Made by a program: the position numbers and the translations under genes. Shown piece after piece: positions 27,614-37,095 of a stretch of 50,809 bases of DNA. A model generated the notes under the pieces. That model saw only the letters and a list, made by a program, of their open reading frames with translations. It did no database searches and was not told the origin of the DNA. The DNA comes from Akkermansia muciniphila (GTDB taxonomy: Bacteria > Verrucomicrobiota > Verrucomicrobiia > Limisphaerales > UBA9464): the NCBI GenBank assembly GCA_945898055.1, contig CAMDGV010000033.1:1-50809 (forward strand). Direction: 5' to 3'. Position 1 is the first letter of the stretch; each line of letters begins with the position of its first letter.

Positions 27614-28930
27614 TCAGATGAAGTCGTTAAGGATAGCCTCGAGTAATTCCTGCCGACCGGACTCCAAGCCGGTGACATTACCGAGTGCAAGCGCGTGTTT
27701 TTCGCAGTCAGAGAAAGAGGCTTTACCCGATTCGATTTTGGCACCGATGCCGGTATCCCAAGTGCGGTAACGATTCTGGACGAAGGTGCCGATCCGTCCA
27801 TCTTTGCGGATGGCAGCCGCGATTTTTAGGCCGCGAGCAAAGGCATCCATGCCCGCGATATGAGCCATAAATAAATCGTCGAGTTGGAAACTTTCGCGAC
27901 GAACCTTGGCGTCGAAATTGACTCCACCGGTGGTGAGGCCGCCATACTTCAAGATGCTGAGCATGGTTTTGGCAGTTAAGTAGAGGTCGGTGGGAAATTG
28001 GTCGGTATCCCAACCGAGAAAATAATCCCCCATATTGGCGTCGATAGAGCCGAGAGCGCCAGCGGCACCAGCGACCTCGAGTTCGTGTTCCATCGTCTTA
28101 CCAGCGAGCCAAGCGTGATTGACTTCTAGATTGAGTTTAAAGTGTTCGAGAAGACCGTATTCCCGGAGGAAGTTGAGGCACGATGCAGCGTCGCTATCGT
28201 ATTGGTGTTTGGTCGGTTCTTTCGGTTTGGGTTCAATGTAGAAGGGGCTCGTCAGGCCAATCTTCTTTTTGTAATCGACGGCCATATGCATAAAGCGCCC
28301 GAGGTGATCGAGTTCTCGCTTCATATCGGTATTAAGGAGGGTGGAATACCCTTCGCGACCACCCCAGAATACGTAACCTTCACCCTTGAGTTCGTGGGTC
28401 CATTCCATCGCTTTTTTGACCTGCGCGGCAGCGAAGCAAAAAGCATCGGCGTTGGGACTGGTGGCCGCACCGTGCATGTAGCGAGGATGAACGAAATTTT
28501 GAGCAGTACCCCAGAGGAGTCGAAGCCCAGTGTCGGATTGTAGCTTTTTTAGTTCGCGACCCACCGTATCAAATTGAGCATTGGCCTCTTTTAGATTTCG
28601 TCCGTGAGAGGCGAGGTCCCGATCATGCCAGCAATAGTAAGGAACGCCTAGTTTTGTGGCAAATTCGAAGAAAGCGCGCGCTCGACTGATGGCCTCTTTG
28701 GCGGTGCATTCTCCTGCATTCCAAGGTCGCTCGGCGGTTCCCCAGCCGAACATATCGCCGCCAGTACCACGCATTGTATGCCAATAAACCGCGGCGAAGC
28801 GGAGATGATCCTTCATTGGTTTCCCCTCCACTAACTCAGCGGCGTCATAGTGTTTGAACGCCAGAGGATTCTTGGAATCCGGACCTTCGAAGGCGATACG
28901 GCTAATCTTTGGGAAGAACTGCTTGCTCAT
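27614..28930 (-). CDS. xylA: Xylose isomerase
   Basis: Converts D-xylose to D-xylulose (and glucose to fructose), metal-dependent TIM barrel, 438 aa, the class II length. Catalytic regions are visible: [13 protein letters not shown] (active-site His), [42 protein letters not shown] and [20 protein letters not shown]. Upstream is the divergent rpsP gene about 300 bp away; metG is downstream. No other xylose gene is present. Confidence 0.96.
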   Translation of the reverse strand: MSKQFFPKISRIAFEGPDSKNPLAFKHYDAAELVEGKPMKDHLRFAAVYWHTMRGTGGDMFGWGTAERPWNAGECTAKEAISRARAFFEFATKLGVPYYCWHDRDLASHGRNLKEANAQFDTVGRELKKLQSDTGLRLLWGTAQNFVHPRYMHGAATSPNADAFCFAAAQVKKAMEWTHELKGEGYVFWGGREGYSTLLNTDMKRELDHLGRFMHMAVDYKKKIGLTSPFYIEPKPKEPTKHQYDSDAASCLNFLREYGLLEHFKLNLEVNHAWLAGKTMEHELEVAGAAGALGSIDANMGDYFLGWDTDQFPTDLYLTAKTMLSILKYGGLTTGGVNFDAKVRRESFQLDDLFMAHIAGMDAFARGLKIAAAIRKDGRIGTFVQNRYRTWDTGIGAKIESGKASFSDCEKHALALGNVTGLESGRQELLEAILNDFI

Positions 28931-29234
28931 GGGTTTCTCTTAAAGTTGAAGTGTAACGAGTTGGATCTCCGGTTGGAAGCCGTTAAAATAGAAGGGTGCA
29001 GGGTCGTGGATATTGGTTGCCTCGACAGTTCGAATGAACTCATTCGGAGAGGTTGGGTCATGGGGATGATCGACCACGGAAACCCGACGGAAAGGAGCCT
29101 TGGGTCAGGGGCTCAAATGAGTCTACTTCAAGTCTAATGAAATCATATCTTGCTTTCCTGACACGCTAGTGAGTAAGGTTCTCGCTCCCATAAGGGACCG
29201 TTCCGGATAGGCTGGAGCTTAAAAGCATTTTTCT
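28931..29234. other. Divergent promoter region of xylA and rpsP
   Basis: About 300 bp with no gene recognised. It must hold the promoters of xylA (minus) and of the rpsP cluster (plus). I could not pick a convincing -35/-10 pair and saw no XylR-type palindrome. Confidence 0.35.
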
Positions 29235-29495
29235 ATGGTTCGCATTCGATTGAAGCGTGGTGGTAATAAAAACAACCCAGTGTATCGCATTGTGGTTGCA
29301 AACGGCCGTAGTCCGCGTGACGGCAAATTTATTGAGGAGTTGGGTACCTACCAACCTCAGAAGTTAGGCACCAATTACACGTTGAAGCTGGACCGAGCTC
29401 AATACTGGATTGGCGTCGGTGCTCAACCCACTGATACCGTGTCCTCCTTTATTAAGAAGTCCGTCAAGATTGCCGCTGCCGCGGTCGTCGCCTAA
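29235..29495 (+). CDS. rpsP: 30S ribosomal protein S16
   Basis: 86 aa with the standard S16 sequence: MVRIRLKRGGNKNNPVYRIV, then GRSPRDGKFIEELGTYQPQ and LDRAQYWIGVGAQPTDTV. It is the first gene of the rpsP-khpA-trmD-rplS run. The short leader ends in an A/T-rich stretch without a clear Shine-Dalgarno. Confidence 0.97.
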   Translation: MVRIRLKRGGNKNNPVYRIVVANGRSPRDGKFIEELGTYQPQKLGTNYTLKLDRAQYWIGVGAQPTDTVSSFIKKSVKIAAAAVVA

Positions 29496-29507
29496 TTCAA
29501 AGGAAAT

Positions 29508-29741
29508 ATGCAGGCGTTCCTTGAATTTGTCGTGGGCTCGCTTGTAGATGAACCTCTGGAAGTGTCAGTTAAACCCATCGAACGGAGGGGAGTGACCGTT
29601 TACGAAGTGCGGGTGTCTCCTGAAGATGCGGGTAAGGTCATTGGACGTCGAGGCAGCACTATTCAAGCGATCCGATCTTTGTTGCAAATTGGAGCAACTA
29701 AATCGGGGCAACGTTGTACGGTGGATCTGGTTGAAGATTGA
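29508..29741 (+). CDS. khpA: KH-domain RNA-binding protein KhpA
   Basis: 77 aa. The KH fold is clear, with the GxxG loop in GKVIGRRGSTIQAIRSLLQ. KhpA (YlqC) binds RNA and works with KhpB/Jag in cell elongation and division in Gram-positives; its role here is not known. It starts 12 nt after rpsP. An 88-bp gap separates it from trmD, where rimM often sits in other bacteria. Confidence 0.92.
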   Translation: MQAFLEFVVGSLVDEPLEVSVKPIERRGVTVYEVRVSPEDAGKVIGRRGSTIQAIRSLLQIGATKSGQRCTVDLVED

Positions 29742-29829
29742 TTTCGAGTTGAATCGATCAGCCTCACCATTAGTTTTGGTGGAGTATTTGGGACATAGAT
29801 GACGGGAGAGAGCGGGAGAGGGCGGGGCC

Positions 29830-30525
29830 ATGAAAATTGATATATTGACTCTGTTCCCAGCGATGTTCGTGGGGCCACTTGAGGGCAGTATTGTTGGGCG
29901 GGCCCGAACCTCAGGAATTTTGGAGTTAGGAATTCATGATTTGAGATCATGGACTCATGACCGGCACAAGACAGTGGACGACCGTCCGTTTGGCGGTGGT
30001 CCGGGGATGGTCTTGAAACCGGAACCGATCTTTGAAGCAGTAGAAGCCTTGAAAAAAGGGGAGACACGGGTGATTTTAACTTCACCGAGTGGACGACCTT
30101 TTTCTCAAGCGATTGCGTCTGAATTGGCGCAGTTATCGCATGTGCTGCTCGTTTGTGGCAGTTATGAGGGCTTTGATGAACGAATACGCGAGCATCTAGC
30201 GGATGACGAACTCAGTATCGGCGATTATGTGCTAACCAACGGGGCTTTGCCTGCGATGGTGATTGTCGATGCAGTGACTCGGTTGTTGCTTGGAGCATTG
30301 GGCGATGAGGCGAGTGCCACTGAGGAGTCATTTAGCGACGGGCTAATCGAGTATCCGCAGTATACACGGCCGGCTGAGTTTCGTGGATGGGCTGTTCCGG
30401 AGGCGTTGATGACAGGGAATCACGCTGAAATCGCTCGTTGGCGATACCGGCAGTCAATGCGACGGACTTCGGTACGGCGACCAGATCTTTGGGAAAAATA
30501 TCGATGGCGTAAGCCATCCAGTTAA
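29830..30525 (+). CDS. trmD: tRNA (guanine37-N1)-methyltransferase
   Basis: Methylates G37 of tRNAs reading CNN codons, preventing frameshifts. 231 aa with the SPOUT knot: [67 protein letters not shown] and [20 protein letters not shown]. It precedes rplS by 30 nt. Confidence 0.97.
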   Translation: MKIDILTLFPAMFVGPLEGSIVGRARTSGILELGIHDLRSWTHDRHKTVDDRPFGGGPGMVLKPEPIFEAVEALKKGETRVILTSPSGRPFSQAIASELAQLSHVLLVCGSYEGFDERIREHLADDELSIGDYVLTNGALPAMVIVDAVTRLLLGALGDEASATEESFSDGLIEYPQYTRPAEFRGWAVPEALMTGNHAEIARWRYRQSMRRTSVRRPDLWEKYRWRKPSS

Positions 30526-30555
30526 GAATTCAGTAACATTTTAGGAAAGATTGCC

Positions 30556-30927
30556 ATGAACAAGGCTGCATTGTTTGATAAGATTGAGGGCGAGCAATTC
30601 CGTAAGGAAGCCGCAAAATTTAACGTGGGCGATAGCGTCCGGGTCCATACCAAAGTCGTCGAAGGCGATAAGGAACGTATCCAGATTTTTGCCGGCGTGA
30701 TCATTGGTATTCGTGGTCGTGGATTGAATCAGACTTTTACCGTTCGCCGTATTAGTTATGGCGAGGGTATTGAGCGTATCTTTCCCACCCATTCACCCCG
30801 AGTCGATAAGATTGAGGTGGAACGTCAGGGCTCCGTCCGTCGTGCGAAATTGACTTATCTTCGGCACCGCATCGGCAAAGGTGCTATGGCGGTCAAGGAT
30901 AAAGAAGAGTTCGGTAGCAGCCACTAA
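30556..30927 (+). CDS. rplS: 50S ribosomal protein L19
   Basis: 123 aa, canonical L19: [20 protein letters not shown], then [20 protein letters not shown] and [20 protein letters not shown]. The C-terminus has a short extension after the usual RHRIGK. It is the last gene of the run, followed by a strong terminator. Confidence 0.97.
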   Translation: MNKAALFDKIEGEQFRKEAAKFNVGDSVRVHTKVVEGDKERIQIFAGVIIGIRGRGLNQTFTVRRISYGEGIERIFPTHSPRVDKIEVERQGSVRRAKLTYLRHRIGKGAMAVKDKEEFGSSH

Positions 30928-30948
30928 TTTACGGTTGATCCGATCACT

Positions 30949-30981
30949 AAAACCCTTCGGCCTTAAAAACCGAAGGGTTTT
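30949..30981 (+). terminator. Intrinsic terminator after rplS
   Basis: Stem AAAACCCTTCGG / CCGAAGGGTTTT, 12 bp perfect with a 9-nt loop, ending in a T-run (GGGTTTTGT). It starts 22 nt after the rplS stop. The A-run on the 5' side would also let it work on the minus strand. Confidence 0.9.
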
Positions 30982-31413
30982 GTCGCGTCTCGATTGGTTA
31001 CTGTCAGTTCACTGCTTCAAATGACAGTTTAGCCATTGTTTACCAGAGATACCTTGTTCGATGCCAATTCGGCACTGTTCATGCAGATGAGTCGGGTTCC
31101 CATTGATTTCATACTTTCAACTCGATCTCGGAAAAAGCGCGATTAGAGGCTGTCTCTGACGGGTATCGGTAGTTTTATCGATAGACTGTTGAACCCTTTC
31201 ATCGTCTGCGAGAATCTGATCGACCTTTAGATTTTGGGAGGTAGAAAACGGCATCACAGCGAGAGACCGCTTCTTAGCGGTTCGGTGGGGTGTTAGACGT
31301 TTTTCTTTTGGGTTTATAGGTTAAAGACAAAGCTCAAGAAGAACACGGCGTCGCGACCGAGTTTTCGCCGTTGACGATTCAGATCGAAAAGAACCGTCTC
31401 GTTTAAGTTCGCA
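30982..31413. other. Gene-less stretch after the rplS terminator
   Basis: About 430 bp with no ORF, RNA or repeat that I recognise. It should contain the promoter of the methyltransferase gene at 31414. Confidence 0.35.
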
Positions 31414-32262
31414 ATGATTCCTCAGACCCATTTTAAAGGTTGGGCAAAACCGGGCGCTATTCCGCCGGGCGCGCGGGGCGAAGGGCCTGAAATCGCCGTC
31501 GATGAAACCCTTGATTCGATCAGCGGACACTTCCGACTTTTTCAATTGGCTGAGGGTCATCGGTTTTCCACCGACGACGTTTTGACGGCGTGGTATGGCA
31601 CGACCTGGTGTCCGTCGGCTTCCCATGTTTTGGAGTTGGGAAGTGGCTTGGGAACGGTGGGAATGATTGCTGCTTGGCGGTTACCGGGTACTCGATTTGT
31701 GACGGTTGAAGCGCAAGCTCGGAGTGTTGAACTGGCCCAGAAGTCGGCCCTTTGGAACGGCATTTCCGATCGGTTTGATCAGCGATTAGGTGATTTTCGT
31801 GATCCGGCTCTCCTAGGCTCGGAGGAACGTTTTGACTTAGTTTTGGGGAGCCCGCCCTATTTCCCGTCTGGCAGCGGTGTGGAAAGTGTTCACCCTCAAA
31901 AGGCGGCCTGCCGTTTTGAGCTGCGGGGAACGGTAGCCGACTACTGCCTTACCGCGTCTCGCCATCTGAATCTCGGTGGCATTTTTGCCTGCATCTTTCC
32001 AGTTCAACCGGCTGAGCAGCATACCCGGATCCTGGCGGGAGCATTAGCGGCTGGGTTGGTAGTATTGCGGATGCGGCCGGTTATTTTTAGGGAGGGTGAA
32101 GCCCCTTTATTAGGACTTTTTGCCCTGAGCCGATTAGAAGATTTGCCGGAACGGATCCGTCATCAAACTTGGACGGAGCCTCCGTTAATCATTCGGAGAA
32201 AAGATGGGACGGTGCATCCAGAATACGCGGCGGTGAAGTTGTCCTTTGGGTTTCCTCCTTGA
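31414..32262 (+). CDS. N6-adenine-type methyltransferase (TrmN6/YfiC-like)
   Basis: 282 aa, an S-adenosylmethionine-dependent methyltransferase. Motif I is VLELGSGLGTVGMIAAWRLP (about residues 71-90); the catalytic NPPY-type motif reads SPPY in LVLGSPPYFPSGSG, a Ser replacing Asn. The start FRLFQLAEGHRFSTDDVLTA resembles the tRNA1(Val) A37 methyltransferase family. Ser for Asn at the first motif position is seen in some active relatives. The target is unproven. The first 30 residues match nothing I know. Confidence 0.8.
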   Translation: MIPQTHFKGWAKPGAIPPGARGEGPEIAVDETLDSISGHFRLFQLAEGHRFSTDDVLTAWYGTTWCPSASHVLELGSGLGTVGMIAAWRLPGTRFVTVEAQARSVELAQKSALWNGISDRFDQRLGDFRDPALLGSEERFDLVLGSPPYFPSGSGVESVHPQKAACRFELRGTVADYCLTASRHLNLGGIFACIFPVQPAEQHTRILAGALAAGLVVLRMRPVIFREGEAPLLGLFALSRLEDLPERIRHQTWTEPPLIIRRKDGTVHPEYAAVKLSFGFPP

Positions 32263-32331
32263 GCGATGGAGGCTTTCGTTGAGGAAGAAAATTCTACCTT
32301 TAATGTTGTGGTTGGAGTTCAATTATAGGGA

Positions 32332-33216
32332 GTGGCACTTCAAAAAGTTACTCTAGGAAGTAGGGTCTGGCTCACTGTTTCAATGGGGGCAGCGACGGTC
32401 CTTTTCGCGGACGACACGGCACAGGGGCCTTTCTTCTTTCATTTGTTGAATCCCGTGCCGACTGATCAAATGCGCGAACTGAGCACCGATCGCCCTGACC
32501 AGACAGAAAGTCCGTACACCGTAGATGCCGGTCATTTTCAGATTGAGTCGGATATTTTTTCCTTCAGTCGAGACCGAGATCGAGGAAGCCCAGATAGAGG
32601 AGTCATTGAAGAGGCGTGTTCTTTTGCGGCCTTGAACCTGAAGGCTGGCCTTTTTCGGAATCTCGATTTGCAAGTGCTGCTGGATCCCTATTTGCGAAGT
32701 AGAACCTTCAATCCTAGCAAAGGGAATTGGGAGCAGGCGGACGGATTTGGGGAGGTCACTGTTCGAATAAAACTAAATCTATGGGGCAACGATGGGGTGG
32801 GAACCGCCTTCGCCTTGATGCCTTATGTAAAGGCTCCTACGGCGAGTCGTGGTTTCGGGAATGGAGCGGTCGAAGGGGGTGTAATCCTGCCCTTTGCTCT
32901 AACCCTCCCCTCAAATTTTTCTTTAGGCCTGCAAACTCAAGGTGACATTGTGCGAAACGATGAACTCTCTGGCATCCACCTAGACTGGTGTAATTCGGTG
33001 ACCATCGGGCATAGTTTAGTGGGAGATCTGGCCGGCTATGCCGAGGTATTTACTGTGACTCACTTGGAATCTGCGGGGTTTTTTGAGGCGTACTTTGACC
33101 TCGGTTTAACCTACGGATTAACCGGTAATATCCAGTTAGACGCCGGCTGTAACTTTGGCATTACCGAGTCAGCTAAAGACTATAATCCCTTTGTGGGTGT
33201 GACCTTCCGTTTCTGA
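32332..33216 (+). CDS. Outer-membrane transporter-like protein (phenol MetA-degradation type)
   Basis: 294 aa from a GTG start. A short hydrophobic leader (VWLTVSMGAATVLFA) is followed by the family signature LSTDRPDQTESPYTVDAGHF and FQIESDIFSF, then alternating beta strands to a C-terminal aromatic FNPFVGVTFRF-like end (YNPFVGVTFRF), typical of an outer-membrane barrel. The family is annotated only as putative transporter. Start choice is weak, with no Shine-Dalgarno. Confidence 0.75.
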   Translation: MALQKVTLGSRVWLTVSMGAATVLFADDTAQGPFFFHLLNPVPTDQMRELSTDRPDQTESPYTVDAGHFQIESDIFSFSRDRDRGSPDRGVIEEACSFAALNLKAGLFRNLDLQVLLDPYLRSRTFNPSKGNWEQADGFGEVTVRIKLNLWGNDGVGTAFALMPYVKAPTASRGFGNGAVEGGVILPFALTLPSNFSLGLQTQGDIVRNDELSGIHLDWCNSVTIGHSLVGDLAGYAEVFTVTHLESAGFFEAYFDLGLTYGLTGNIQLDAGCNFGITESAKDYNPFVGVTFRF

Positions 33217-33238
33217 TGATTTGGGACAACCGCTTAAA

Positions 33239-34099
33239 TCATGTGGCGGGAATGAAACGCTGTCCGACAAGAGAAAGAACAAATAGGCCAATGAAAACGA
33301 GGGCAAGGCTGGGTTCTGGGGCTAGGGCGAGAAGGTCAGTGAGACAAATGGCGGCGAGTAGTCCGGCGACGGTGCGACCGATAGCGCGTTGCTGAGATCG
33401 AAAGCTGTATCGCAGACACCAAAATGCCCAAAAAGCGAGGAGTCCCGAATAGACCAGAGCACGCCACTGCCCCGGTCCATCATTGAGGAGAATCGCTAAA
33501 ATCCAAGGGAAGGCGAGAGGTGCGATCGGCCACCACGCTATGGCTCCGCGTCGACTTTCACGACGGGCGATATAGCTGAGTCCGATAATCCATCCGGCCA
33601 GAGCGAGGCCCGACCAAACAACGGTACCGGTGATCCCTTTAGAACTGGTGCTGGCTGCGCCAAGAAAAAGGAAGAACCGACAGAGGGACATCAGCACTGG
33701 CGAAAAGGTCACGTGTTTGTGAGCCCAATTGTAGAGCAGAATAGAACCACCGAGGAGGAGTGCGAGCAGGGCAGAACTCCAACCGCAAGCAGCAATGAAG
33801 GCTGCACCTAAAGCCATCATTCCCCAACCAGCACGCCAGACAAAGATCTCGGTCACTGCCCCCGAAGGGATTGGGCGTTCTCGGCGAAATTCTCGGTCGA
33901 AGCCAGCATCGAAGGCGTCATTGAGATACATCCCACCCGTATACATCAGCGACGCTCCAGTAAGGAAAAGGAGAAGGAAGCCAGAGGTACCGCCATCGCC
34001 AAGTAACCATCCGGCGAGCACATTCGACCAGACGGTTGGGATATTGGAGGCGCGACCCAGAACCAGTAGAGTTCGAAGCTTTGGTCGAAAAAAAATCAC
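33239..34099 (-). CDS. UbiA-family prenyltransferase
   Basis: 286 aa, about eight hydrophobic helices. The first prenyl-diphosphate motif is NDAFDAGFDREFRRERP near residue 62, with the Asp residues that bind magnesium. The second acidic motif, usually DxxxD, is not obvious; the corresponding loop reads SYIARRESRRG, as in a subfamily common in Planctomycetes. The acceptor substrate is unknown. It converges with the transporter-like gene (22 nt apart). Confidence 0.85.
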   Translation of the reverse strand: MIFFRPKLRTLLVLGRASNIPTVWSNVLAGWLLGDGGTSGFLLLFLTGASLMYTGGMYLNDAFDAGFDREFRRERPIPSGAVTEIFVWRAGWGMMALGAAFIAACGWSSALLALLLGGSILLYNWAHKHVTFSPVLMSLCRFFLFLGAASTSSKGITGTVVWSGLALAGWIIGLSYIARRESRRGAIAWWPIAPLAFPWILAILLNDGPGQWRALVYSGLLAFWAFWCLRYSFRSQQRAIGRTVAGLLAAICLTDLLALAPEPSLALVFIGLFVLSLVGQRFIPAT

Positions 34100-34302
34100 G
34101 AGGCTAAATCACGAGGCTGTTTGCACCTTAGTTAAAATGAGGCATTGAAAAACGGACTTCACCGCCATCGCTCTACTCGACTCGGATCTAGGGTTCGCTC
34201 TGTTAAAAGACGGCACCGAGCCTCGATCCGAGGTCGGAGAGTACATCTGCTGATGGAGTGTGTTCAAGAGTGAGGATGTTTGAATTCCACTGGGTATTTG
34301 AG

Positions 34303-35757
34303 TTAGTTCTGGGCTCCAGAAAGGAACCCCTTTTTAAGGCCCCTTATAACCGGTGCGGCGTGGGGTAAATTGGTGGGGGTTACTCGAACGGGAGTGGTTA
34401 GTTTGAGCGGCATAGGACCACCGACATCAAAGCTCAGTTCCACCATGTAAGCTGTCCATCCATCACTCGGCTTACTGACCGTCCCAGTGAAGTCCCCGCT
34501 GTCATTCGGGCGGAGATCGGTTGAAGTCCAGACTGGGCCGAGTGTTTCTAAGCGGAAGTCGCGCGTTTTTGGATTGGTGGCTTTCCAGAGTTTTACCGTC
34601 TTTGGGGTGTCCTTCACCGTCACTCGAATGGATTCAGAATTATCCCAAGTCCAAGAGAAACGGGGTAGAGGCGTCTTATTGATCAGGGCATGATGCCAGA
34701 CTGCAAGGGTTTGGTAGGCATCGGAGTTCCGCATTGAGTGATCGGTATTGGGGACGTATCGGAGGAACTTCGGCCCGTTCAGGCGATCAAAATAAAACTG
34801 GGAGGAATCAGGCAGGAAGAATTGGTCGCCACAGGCATTGAGCATTAGTTTGGGGAGAGTAAGCCGATCTCGGTACTCGAAGGGTTCTTCGATTTTCATT
34901 AAGGCTCGGTACTCGGGGGTTCCTTGCCAGTCCATAATCCCCTGTTCGACGTAGTTACCGACGGCGGGTGCGTAGAAGCCGTAGGCGGAGAAATGATGAC
35001 GGAATGAGTCCTCGATATTGAGCAGATCAATGACGATGGGGCAAATGCCGATCACCCGCTTATCCACAGCGGCGGTCGTCCAAGTAGTCCATCCTCGTTT
35101 GGAACCACCGGCCACCACGAAAGTAGTTATCGCGTTTCCACCGCCTTGGGGCGATGCCGTGTAGGCGGTGACGGTGTCCATCGCCCGAACTGCCGACTTG
35201 GTCATGGGAAGCCGCGCAGGCCAACGTTCGTCACCCGTTCGGAGAAATTTGTCCCAAGTGTAAGCAATTAAGTCGTCTTCGACTCGTTCTTTGCCGTCAT
35301 TGCCAAAAATCAATGGCTGATTGGGAACCATTTTGAGTTCGACAACGACCGATTTGCTCGCGAGAGCTACTTGGATGAGTTCATTGCTAGGTTTGGGTGG
35401 TTTAGTGTCAGTGTTACCGCCGCCAGAAATAAATAAGAGGGCGGTCGAAGAAGTGGCCTCCTTCGGGTGAAACACCGTTAACCAATGCCGCCAATGGGTT
35501 CGATTCACCTCATTGGTGGTCAACCACGTCTGCGAGGTCATGTCGATGAGCGTAATCCGCGTGTCACCAATCGAGGTGGAGTTCACTGTTTTCCACGTGT
35601 AAGAGGCGTCTGGAGTCGCAACATAACGATCTAAAGCAGTTGGAGGACTGCGGAAGGTTCTGTCGGCGGAGGGGTTGGAAATTTCTCTCTCGCCCCGACA
35701 TCCAACGGCGAAAAGATACCCAACAATAAAAATGCGATTCAATGATCTTATAGCCAC
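34303..35757 (-). CDS. PqaA-family (PhoPQ-activated pathogenicity-related) exported protein
   Basis: 484 aa from GTG 35757. The N-terminus (IFIVGYLFAVGC, Cys at about 19) suggests a lipoprotein. The body is the PqaA alpha/beta-hydrolase-like domain: TALLFISGGGNTD, NQPLIFGNDGKERVEDDLIA, MDTVTAYTA, FVVAGGSKRGWTTWTTAA (the nucleophile-like GxSKRG) and NACGDQFFLPDSSQFYFD. In Salmonella the family is linked to antimicrobial-peptide resistance, in Dictyostelium to autocrine signalling; here the function is unknown. An ORF upstream overlaps its start by 10 nt. Confidence 0.87.
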   Translation of the reverse strand: MAIRSLNRIFIVGYLFAVGCRGEREISNPSADRTFRSPPTALDRYVATPDASYTWKTVNSTSIGDTRITLIDMTSQTWLTTNEVNRTHWRHWLTVFHPKEATSSTALLFISGGGNTDTKPPKPSNELIQVALASKSVVVELKMVPNQPLIFGNDGKERVEDDLIAYTWDKFLRTGDERWPARLPMTKSAVRAMDTVTAYTASPQGGGNAITTFVVAGGSKRGWTTWTTAAVDKRVIGICPIVIDLLNIEDSFRHHFSAYGFYAPAVGNYVEQGIMDWQGTPEYRALMKIEEPFEYRDRLTLPKLMLNACGDQFFLPDSSQFYFDRLNGPKFLRYVPNTDHSMRNSDAYQTLAVWHHALINKTPLPRFSWTWDNSESIRVTVKDTPKTVKLWKATNPKTRDFRLETLGPVWTSTDLRPNDSGDFTGTVSKPSDGWTAYMVELSFDVGGPMPLKLTTPVRVTPTNLPHAAPVIRGLKKGFLSGAQN

Positions 35758-36038
35758 AGTTGGTAGGCTATTTGAATGTATCGAAGGAGTAAATTCTTCC
35801 GTTCAACAGAGTGCGGGCGGTGCCCCTCAAAAAATGGATCCAAGCCCCCTGAAAGTGCATCAAAGTCGTCCCTAAAGGCCGACAGGAAACTTAATGTGCC
35901 GTCAAAACTTCTGACTTGAACTAAAATCGCCCTCGTTTTGAGAATGCTCTGAAGGAAACCGGCTAAGCGAATCAAGGTTTGAAGCTGGGGCCACCGAAAA
36001 AGTACTAAGGCTGCTGGGCGACGCTGGGTATCGCTCAT
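35748..36038 (-). CDS. Short unrecognised ORF overlapping the PqaA-like start
   Basis: 96 codons from ATG 36038, ending TAA inside the first codons of the PqaA-like gene (GTGGCTATAA overlap), which would allow translational coupling. The protein (MSDTQRRPAALVLFRWPQLQ at the start, rich in Leu, Arg, Phe) matches nothing I know and has no signal or helix pattern I trust. It may be chance. Confidence 0.3.
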   Translation of the reverse strand: MSDTQRRPAALVLFRWPQLQTLIRLAGFLQSILKTRAILVQVRSFDGTLSFLSAFRDDFDALSGGLDPFFEGHRPHSVERKNLLLRYIQIAYQLWL

Positions 36039-36134
36039 TTTCCACTGAGGCCTAACCTCTTTCGATCACTAATTTCTTGGTGATGTGGAGTTAACTGGGT
36101 GAGTTTGACCCTGCGCACTCTTACGACAGAAAGA

Positions 36135-37013
36135 TTAGTAGAGCCATTTGGCGATGGAATTTTGTGAGTTGAGTTCGATTCCTTGACGGCGAAAGGCCCA
36201 GCACATGTAGCTGATGCTCACAAAGAAGGAGGCGGGCACACGGTTGGCTGAGGTAATCTTGACGCCAAGAAGGGTGGTGCGTCCTCCAAAACCCATCGGG
36301 CCAATGCCCAGTTCATTTGCGGTCTTGAGTACGTCTTGCTCGAGTGTATCGAGGACAGCGTCGGGATTGCGGTCATCGAGTCTTCGTAGAAATTGGGTTT
36401 TGCTGCGCTCGTAACCGGTGGCGCGGTCGCCGCCGATACAGATTCCCAGAATTCCTGGGCCACACCCTTTGCCTTGCGCTTGCAGGACAGCATCGAGGAT
36501 GACCTTACGGCAACCGTCGAGATCACGGTTGGCGTGTAGTTTTTCATTCGGCAACGAGTACTGGGCGCCCACATTTTCGCACCCACCCCCCTTGAGCACT
36601 AGGCGGACTTGGGTATCAGAAGAGCGATGCTGATGGAAATGGAGGGCTGGGGAACCCGGTCCCACATTGGTGCCGTCGTTTTTGCCGGTGATTGAGTCGA
36701 CCGAGTTTTGGCGGAGATAGCCGAGGCGCGTGGCTTGTTTGACCGCTTCGGAGGCTGTTTCGGCAAAGGTGATCTGGTCGAAACCCACCGGGCCATCAAC
36801 GTAGAACAAGATACTGCCAGTGTCTTGGCAAATGGGCTGGGACTTCCGTTTAGCGAGTTCGATATTTCGTTCAATAATCTTAAAGGCATTGGCGGCGATT
36901 GTTCCCACTTTTTCTGATTCAAGAGAACGGACCAATGCCGCATTTACATCATCGGGAATTTCAGCTGAGGCGCGACGGATCAATTCAATAAGGGACTCAA
37001 GCAAACCTGACAT
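36135..37013 (-). CDS. Class I fumarate hydratase, alpha-type chain
   Basis: 292 aa of the iron-sulfur fumarase N-terminal (alpha) domain. Three cysteines suited to a 4Fe-4S cluster are Cys62 (ICQDTG), Cys145 (GGGCENVGAQYSLPN) and Cys184 (GKGCGPGILGICIGGDRATG). It catalyses fumarate to malate hydration, or tartrate dehydration in the Ttd branch, together with a beta chain. The beta domain is neither fused nor adjacent: on one side is a short ORF, on the other the divergent LptF-like gene. Confidence 0.88.
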   Translation of the reverse strand: MSGLLESLIELIRRASAEIPDDVNAALVRSLESEKVGTIAANAFKIIERNIELAKRKSQPICQDTGSILFYVDGPVGFDQITFAETASEAVKQATRLGYLRQNSVDSITGKNDGTNVGPGSPALHFHQHRSSDTQVRLVLKGGGCENVGAQYSLPNEKLHANRDLDGCRKVILDAVLQAQGKGCGPGILGICIGGDRATGYERSKTQFLRRLDDRNPDAVLDTLEQDVLKTANELGIGPMGFGGRTTLLGVKITSANRVPASFFVSISYMCWAFRRQGIELNSQNSIAKWLY

Positions 37014-37095
37014 GGGAGGATATTACGAAGTGAGAGCGACCGCGTCAACGCGCCCTTCCCCCCGTCGTTTAGTTCAGCTAACTTTGGGGCCTTCG

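Noticed and set aside
36820-37095. Longer N-terminus for the LptF-like permease
   Set aside because: It would run antisense through the fumarase gene and adds residues that match nothing; ATG 37096 gives the family start.
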